This document shows positions 14,611-18,813 of a DNA stretch of 18,813 nucleotides, piece by piece. Position numbers and translations under genes: made by a program. The first letter of the stretch is position 1. Each line of letters begins with the position of its first letter. Origin of the DNA: an uncultured Oscillospiraceae bacterium (GTDB taxonomy: Bacteria; Bacillota; Clostridia; Oscillospirales; Acutalibacteraceae); contig UQOE01000035.1 in assembly GCA_900542575.1 (NCBI GenBank), forward strand, positions 1 through 18,813. The letters run 5' to 3'. The notes under the pieces were generated by a model. That model was not told where the DNA came from, made no database searches, and saw only the letters and a list, made by a program, of their open reading frames with translations.

Positions 14611-14846
14611 GGACGGAGAAAGTATGTCTCCACGCATCCTGCCGCCAGAGAGGCGCGCCGCGGCTGAGAGCGCGCCGGCAGAGTCGGAGACGGAAGACCA
14701 CTCCCGAGCAGCGGCGCGAAATAAGTGCCGCCGAACCGGCCCCCGTTAGCGGGCTCAAGAGTGAAAGCTCAAGGTGGAACCGTGTTGGAACTTCCGGCAC
14801 CCTTGAACAGGACGAATTCCGTCGTGTTGGCAGGGGCGCTTTTTTT
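14611..14846 (+). promoter_or_regulatory. T-box riboswitch, threonine-specific
   Basis: The leader of thrS. Stem I has a lower stem GGAG/CTCC (14615-14618 with 14701-14704). An internal specifier loop has the AGTA loop-E motif on its 5' side (14621-14624) and the Thr codon ACC followed by A on its 3' side (14697-14700). An upper stem TGTCTCC/GGAGACG (14625-14631 with 14686-14692) follows. The conserved T-box AAGGTGGAACCGTG is at 14771-14784. A GC-rich inverted region ending in a T7 run at 14840-14846 is the attenuator. Uncharged tRNA-Thr should stabilise the antiterminator and permit thrS transcription; charged tRNA should lead to termination. Confidence 0.95.
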
Positions 14847-14902
14847 GTGCCCGTTCTGCCGAAAACACGGCGCCCGCAGTTTTGAAAGGGGTATCTTTTC
14901 CT

Positions 14903-16666
14903 ATGAAAATTATTGACAGCCACGGCGTCGTCTCCGACTGCCCGAAGGAGGAAGAACTTCACGTCCTCCGCCACTCCGCCGCCCACATTATGGCCCAGGC
15001 AATCTCCCGCATCTGGCCGGAGGCCGATTTCGGATTCGGCCCTGCCACCGACAAGGGCTTCTACTATGATGTCGACCTCGGCGATGTCAAGCTGACCGAG
15101 GAGGACCTCGGTAAAATTGAGGCCGAGATGAAGAAGATCTGCAAAGAGAATCTTCCGTTCAAGCCGTTCATCCTCCCGCGGGAAGAGGCAAAGAAGCTCA
15201 TGGCGGACCGCCATGAGAAATACAAGCTGGAGCACATCGACGATCTGCCGGAGGACGCGGAGATCAGCTTCTTCCAGCAGGGCGACTACATTGACATGTG
15301 CACTGGCCCGCACATCCGCTACACCAAAGCGCTGAAAGCGTTTAAGATTACCTCCACTTCCGGTGCGTACTGGAGAGCGGACAGCAACAACAAGATGCTG
15401 ACCCGCGTCTACGGCATTGCATTCCGCAGCAAGGATGAGCTTGCCGAGTACGAGCGTATGGTAGCCGAGGCTGAGAAGCGCGACCACCGCAAGATCGGCA
15501 AAGAGATGAAGCTCTTTATGATGGCCGACGAGGGCCCGGGCTTCCCGTTCTGGCTCCCCAATGGCATGCGTCTGAAGAACGCGCTGTCCGAGTACTGGAG
15601 AGAAAAACAGAGAGAGTACGGTTATGAGATCATCGAGACCCCGACCATCCTGTCCCGCACCCTCTGGGAGACCTCCGGCCACTGGGATCACTATAAAGAG
15701 AATATGTATACCACTAAAATTGATGACGAGGACTACGCCATCAAGCCGATGAACTGCCCCGGCGCCTGCCTGGTCTACAAGAGCGAGCCCCGCAGCTACC
15801 GCGACCTGCCGCTGCGCCTCGCCGAGGCCGGCCATGACCACCGCCACGAGCTCCGCGGCGCACTGCACGGCCTGTTCCGCGTCCGCGCCTTCACCCAGGA
15901 CGACGCGCACCTGTTCATCCGCCCGGACCAGATTACCGAAGAGGTCACCGGTGCCACAAAGCTCATTACCGACTACTACAAGCAGTTCGGCTTCCCGTTC
16001 AAGGTAGAGCTCTCGACCCGCCCGGACAACTCCATGGGCTCCGACGAGGACTGGGAGCTGGCCACCCAGGGTCTCCGCGACGCTCTGGACGCCATGCATA
16101 TGGAATATACGGTCAACGAGGGCGACGGCGCCTTCTACGGACCGAAGATCGACTTCCATCTCCAGGACTGCCTCGGCCGGACCTGGCAGTGCGGCACTAT
16201 CCAGCTGGATTTCCAGCTGCCCCAGAATTTTGAGCTGGAGTACACCGACCGGGACGGTGAGAAAAAACGGCCTATCATGATCCACCGCGCCGGATTCGGC
16301 TCCTTTGAGCGATTCATCGGCATGCTCACCGAGCAGTATGCCGGCAAGTTCCCGACCTGGCTCGCTCCGACCCAGGTCAAGGTTCTTCCGGTCTCCGAGA
16401 AGACTATGGACTACTCCATGGAAGTCTACAAAAAACTCTTCGCCGCAGGCCTGCGCGCCGACATCGACAAGCGCGGTGAGAAGATCGGCTATAAGATCCG
16501 TGAGGCACAGCAGGTTGAGCGTGTTCCTTACATGCTCGTCCTCGGCCCCAAAGAGTCGGAGGCCGGAACGGTAGCGGTCCGCTCCCGCGACACCGGCAAA
16601 ACGGAGACCATGACGCTCGACGAGTTCCTCTCCAGAGTGGAGAAGGAAATTAAAGAGCGCGCGTAA
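14903..16666 (+). CDS. thrS: Threonine--tRNA ligase (ThrRS), lacking the TGS domain
   Basis: A 587-residue class II synthetase that charges tRNA-Thr. The editing domain shows RHSAAH (23-28, HxxxH) and MCTGPH (132-137). The catalytic core shows MNCPG (283-287, zinc ligand Cys285), FRVRAFTQDDAH (325-336, His336) and MIHRAGFGSFERF (459-471, His461), so the three zinc ligands are present. The anticodon-binding domain follows KFPTWLAPTQV (482-492). The usual N-terminal TGS domain of about 60 residues is missing, as the protein opens almost directly into the editing domain. A GAAAGGGG ribosome site precedes ATG 14903; an in-frame TTG at 14882 would overlap that site and add only seven residues. The gene is controlled by the T-box leader and followed after two bases by a GNAT gene. 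Confidence 0.97.
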   Translation: MKIIDSHGVVSDCPKEEELHVLRHSAAHIMAQAISRIWPEADFGFGPATDKGFYYDVDLGDVKLTEEDLGKIEAEMKKICKENLPFKPFILPREEAKKLMADRHEKYKLEHIDDLPEDAEISFFQQGDYIDMCTGPHIRYTKALKAFKITSTSGAYWRADSNNKMLTRVYGIAFRSKDELAEYERMVAEAEKRDHRKIGKEMKLFMMADEGPGFPFWLPNGMRLKNALSEYWREKQREYGYEIIETPTILSRTLWETSGHWDHYKENMYTTKIDDEDYAIKPMNCPGACLVYKSEPRSYRDLPLRLAEAGHDHRHELRGALHGLFRVRAFTQDDAHLFIRPDQITEEVTGATKLITDYYKQFGFPFKVELSTRPDNSMGSDEDWELATQGLRDALDAMHMEYTVNEGDGAFYGPKIDFHLQDCLGRTWQCGTIQLDFQLPQNFELEYTDRDGEKKRPIMIHRAGFGSFERFIGMLTEQYAGKFPTWLAPTQVKVLPVSEKTMDYSMEVYKKLFAAGLRADIDKRGEKIGYKIREAQQVERVPYMLVLGPKESEAGTVAVRSRDTGKTETMTLDEFLSRVEKEIKERA

Positions 16667-16668
16667 AA

Positions 16669-17172
16669 ATGAGCGGCGTTATTGTCCGGAAGGCGGAGCA
16701 CGGCGACCTGCCGGCTCTGCTGACTATCTACAACGATGAGGTGGTCAACGGACTTTCCAACCTGGATATCCATCCCCGTTCCATGGAGGAGGCGGAGGAG
16801 TGGTTTTCCCGGCTGAACCGGGACAATCATCCTCTGCTGACCGCCCAGATGGAGGACGGCACAATCGTCGGCTATGCCAGCCTCTCAAAATACCGTGAGA
16901 AAGAGGCCTACACCACGACCGTGGAACTCTCGGTCTATGTGGAGCGGGGGCACCGGCAGCACGGCGTCGGCTCGGCGCTTCTGGCGGAGATCCTGGAAGA
17001 GGCCCGGAGGGACAGCCGGACCCATCTGGTCATCTCCATCATCACCTCGGTCAACCGTGCCAGCGTCGAACTGCACAAGAAGTTCGGCTTTGTCTATGTC
17101 GGCCGCAGCCACGAGGTCGGCATGAAATTCGGGCACTATCTGGATATCGACTACTACGAACTTCAGGTCTGA
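16669..17172 (+). CDS. GNAT-family N-acetyltransferase, phosphinothricin acetyltransferase-like
   Basis: A 167-residue acetyl-CoA-dependent acetyltransferase. The acetyl-CoA pyrophosphate loop is RQHGVG (96-101), preceded by the beta-strand VELSVYV (85-91). The C-terminal segment SVNRASVELHKKFGFVYVG (127-145), then EVGMKFG and a YLD motif, is typical of the Pat/MddA/YwnH branch, which acetylates the amino group of small molecules such as phosphinothricin, methionine sulfone or sulfoximine. The true substrate is unknown. Its ATG is two bases after the thrS stop and it has no good ribosome site of its own, so it likely depends on translational coupling and shares T-box control. A terminator follows. 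Confidence 0.9.
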   Translation: MSGVIVRKAEHGDLPALLTIYNDEVVNGLSNLDIHPRSMEEAEEWFSRLNRDNHPLLTAQMEDGTIVGYASLSKYREKEAYTTTVELSVYVERGHRQHGVGSALLAEILEEARRDSRTHLVISIITSVNRASVELHKKFGFVYVGRSHEVGMKFGHYLDIDYYELQV

Positions 17173-17183
17173 ACAGAAAAGAA

Positions 17184-17220
17184 CAGCATGACCGCCGGAC
17201 GGCGGCCGTGCTGCTTTTTT
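17184..17220 (+). terminator. Intrinsic terminator after thrS-GNAT
   Basis: A 13-nt stem (17184-17196 with 17201-17213, two imperfect pairs), a 4-nt loop and a T6 run at 17215-17220. Confidence 0.85.
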
Positions 17221-17268
17221 CTGAGGCGGAGCGGTGCCCGCCGAAATCAATTGTCAGGAGGTTCTGTC

Positions 17269-17637
17269 ATGGAACTTGATTTGCTGCGAGATTCGTTTAC
17301 ATTCTGCAAGGTGCCGCCCTCTGCGGAACTCCCACTTTCCCATCCCTACGCCTTCTTGAGTGTCACCGATACGGAACGCTCCCTGCTGTGCCCCACCGAC
17401 GCCGTCCCGGTTCAGGCACTGGATCGCTCGGACGGATGGCGGGGCTTCCGGGTCTATGGGACGCGCATGCTGGACACCCTGGCGGACAACACCCGGCTGC
17501 TGACGGAGAACGATATCCCCATTCGGGCGGTCTCCACCTGCAGCACCGAATATTTTTTCGTGCCGGGGGACCGCTTTGAGGAGGCTGTCGGCGTCCTCTA
17601 CCTGAATGAGTACCACATAGCCGAGGCCATGGTCTGA
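17269..17637 (+). CDS. ACT-domain protein, probable small-ligand/amino-acid sensor
   Basis: A 122-residue cytoplasmic protein resembling stand-alone ACT_7-type proteins. CPTDAVP (41-47) and GWRGFRVYG (56-64) are followed by a helix and then ENDIPIRAVSTCSTEYFFV (80-98), matching the consensus in which a short helix leads into I-x-x-V-S-T and a D/E-Y strand. ACT domains bind amino acids to regulate enzymes. No catalytic domain is attached, so the partner is unknown. ATG 17269 has CAGGAGG seven bases upstream; the open frame extends into the preceding terminator but that part is not coding. It lies 28 bp before the DUF4317 gene on the same strand, so they may be co-transcribed. No clear promoter was seen between the terminator and the start. 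Confidence 0.8.
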   Translation: MELDLLRDSFTFCKVPPSAELPLSHPYAFLSVTDTERSLLCPTDAVPVQALDRSDGWRGFRVYGTRMLDTLADNTRLLTENDIPIRAVSTCSTEYFFVPGDRFEEAVGVLYLNEYHIAEAMV

Positions 17638-17665
17638 CCTGCCTCTTTTCGAAAAGGAGAACCCT

Positions 17666-18760
17666 ATGAAAAAATCTGATATGCGCGAACTGCGCAAGGT
17701 TGTCAAGAACCAGCTCGCCGTCGAGAAGGTCTACTGCCTCTACGTCGACACCGAGAACAACGTCTTCTACGAGAAGGTCCGCCGCCTGAGCGAGATGGAG
17801 GAGGCCGAACGCGGCCGCCATCTGGACATCCTGACCGGCGTGCTGCCGACTTCGCTGGGAAAGAAGGTATTCCCGGCCTGGCTGGAGGAGCAAAACCAGG
17901 ACCTGATTGCCCTGAAAGACATGCAGTGGACGGACAGGGAGATCTTTGCGGGATTCCGGGAGACCCTGCTGGAAAACTACTCCCATCTAGATCCGTACTA
18001 TGCCGTTGCCGCCCGCATTGTGTATGACGTCCCTGCCAAGACGAAAGATAAATTCAGCACCGGCGAGAGCGAAGAGGTGTATACCGCCATGCTCCTGGCC
18101 ATCTGCCCGGCCAAGCTCTCCGGCGCCGAACTCGGCGTCCAGGACGAAAACGTTGTGGAGCTGCAGCGCCGCTGGGTCGTCAAGCGCCCGGAGCTCGGCT
18201 TCCTGTACCCGACCTTCGACGAGCGGGGCGAGAACCGCAACGAGGTCGCCCTGTTCGGAAAAGATCCTGCGGCCGACCACCTCATCTCCAACCTGTTCCA
18301 TATGCGTGAGCAGGATATGCCCGCCTCTCTCGATGAGCAGCAGGAGCGTTTCGAGGCGCTCCTGAGCGATCTGGATGTTGACATGGAGAAGGCCAGCCAC
18401 TTTACCAAGGCTATTGCCGAGAAAGCTGCGGAAGATAAGGAGTCGGACGCCATTGAGAAGGCAACCATCCGCCGCTGCGCCGAGATCTGCGACATTGATA
18501 CCACCGATTTCGAGGAGTACTACGAAAACGATGTCGGCACCACCAAGCTGACCGAGGCCGCCCTGGTGAACAAGAGCGTCACAATTGAGACCGGCGACTT
18601 TAAGCTCAGTGTCCCGACCGAGAAGTCGGATCTTATCCAGACCCGCAAGGTCGACGGCGTGAATTATATCCTGATTCCCATCGACGGCGACATCAAGGTC
18701 AACGGCGCCGATACGGCCCTGAAGCCCGGTGAGCAGCGGCAGGAGCTGTCGGACTTCTAA
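17666..18760 (+). CDS. DUF4317 family protein
   Basis: A 364-residue soluble acidic protein recognised as DUF4317, a family of unknown function widespread in Clostridia. It opens with KKSDMRELRKVVK and a CLYVDTENNVFYE strand, then an EMEEAERGRHLDIL helix. The central YDVPAKTKDK, LLAICPAKLS and RPELGFLYPTFDERGENRNE stretches are family hallmarks. The C-terminal part is rich in charged helices and ends in a beta-rich segment. No signal peptide, membrane helix or catalytic motif is seen. AAGGAGA lies about six bases before the ATG. A hairpin pair follows the stop. No function can be assigned. Confidence 0.9.
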   Translation: MKKSDMRELRKVVKNQLAVEKVYCLYVDTENNVFYEKVRRLSEMEEAERGRHLDILTGVLPTSLGKKVFPAWLEEQNQDLIALKDMQWTDREIFAGFRETLLENYSHLDPYYAVAARIVYDVPAKTKDKFSTGESEEVYTAMLLAICPAKLSGAELGVQDENVVELQRRWVVKRPELGFLYPTFDERGENRNEVALFGKDPAADHLISNLFHMREQDMPASLDEQQERFEALLSDLDVDMEKASHFTKAIAEKAAEDKESDAIEKATIRRCAEICDIDTTDFEEYYENDVGTTKLTEAALVNKSVTIETGDFKLSVPTEKSDLIQTRKVDGVNYILIPIDGDIKVNGADTALKPGEQRQELSDF

Positions 18761-18766
18761 TCGCGT

Positions 18767-18808
18767 CCACCCGTAAAACGGGTGGTTCGCTCTAAGCCTG
18801 TAAGGCTT
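18767..18808. repeat. Double hairpin after the DUF4317 gene, possible dispersed palindromic element
   Basis: CCACCCGT/ACGGGTGG (18767-18774 with 18778-18785, 3-nt loop) and AAGCCT/AGGCTT (18794-18799 with 18803-18808, 3-nt loop), eight bases apart. There is no T-run after the first stem, so it is a poor intrinsic terminator. The two-hairpin form resembles subterminal hairpins of IS200/IS605-type elements or REP-like dispersed repeats. The window ends before this can be tested. Confidence 0.5.
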
Positions 18809-18813
18809 TGAAC

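Noticed and set aside
14607..14885. Small ORF ahead of thrS
   Set aside because: It lies wholly within the T-box leader, whose RNA motifs explain the sequence.

Overview
The window looks like chromosomal DNA of a GC-rich Gram-positive Clostridia member, most likely Oscillospiraceae/Ruminococcaceae-like. The evidence is a threonine T-box ahead of thrS, a perfect CIRCE operator ahead of htpG, PhoP-type boxes ahead of a pst operon, strong AGGAGG-type ribosome sites, a DUF4317 gene, and several protein types common in gut Clostridia. This placement is inference; there is no rRNA or tRNA in the window to settle it.

Layout. (1) 1-565: seven tandem copies of an 81-82 bp GC-rich unit. Each holds a conserved GC hairpin that, read on the minus strand, is mostly followed by a short T-run, so the array resembles a string of terminators downstream of the minus-strand gene at 644-1408. 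(2) 644-2083, minus: a PD-(D/E)XK-nuclease-like protein and a six-helix membrane protein. (3) 2198-4575, plus: a two-gene ABC-2 type exporter with a strong terminator. (4) 4610-6785, plus: htpG under a sigma-A promoter overlapped downstream by CIRCE, closed by a terminator. (5) 6882-10264, plus: a tip-less SSB-like protein, a poorly resolved secreted/membrane ORF with no good start codon, and a 777-residue secreted glycine-zipper protein with a C-terminal LADTG-type sorting signal. This is the least ordinary part of the window. (6) 10280-14518, minus: pstS-pstC-pstA-pstB-phoU, a complete phosphate uptake operon behind an array of PhoP-like boxes. Its PstS is circularly permuted relative to the canonical protein. 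(7) 14563-17220, plus: T-box-controlled thrS (lacking the TGS domain) followed two bases later by a GNAT acetyltransferase, then a terminator. (8) 17269-18760, plus: an ACT-domain protein and a DUF4317 protein. (9) 18767-18808: a double hairpin at the right edge that resembles a dispersed palindromic element or transposon end.

Working together. The pst genes form one transporter: PstS captures phosphate, PstC and PstA make the channel, PstB drives it, and PhoU links uptake to signalling. The two ABC genes at 2198-4512 form a separate exporter or membrane-remodelling pair. The glycine-zipper protein and the ORF before it share an ATGA overlap, implying coupled translation, and may act together at the cell surface. 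No function can be assigned to that pair from sequence alone, and it is the best candidate here for an undescribed system.
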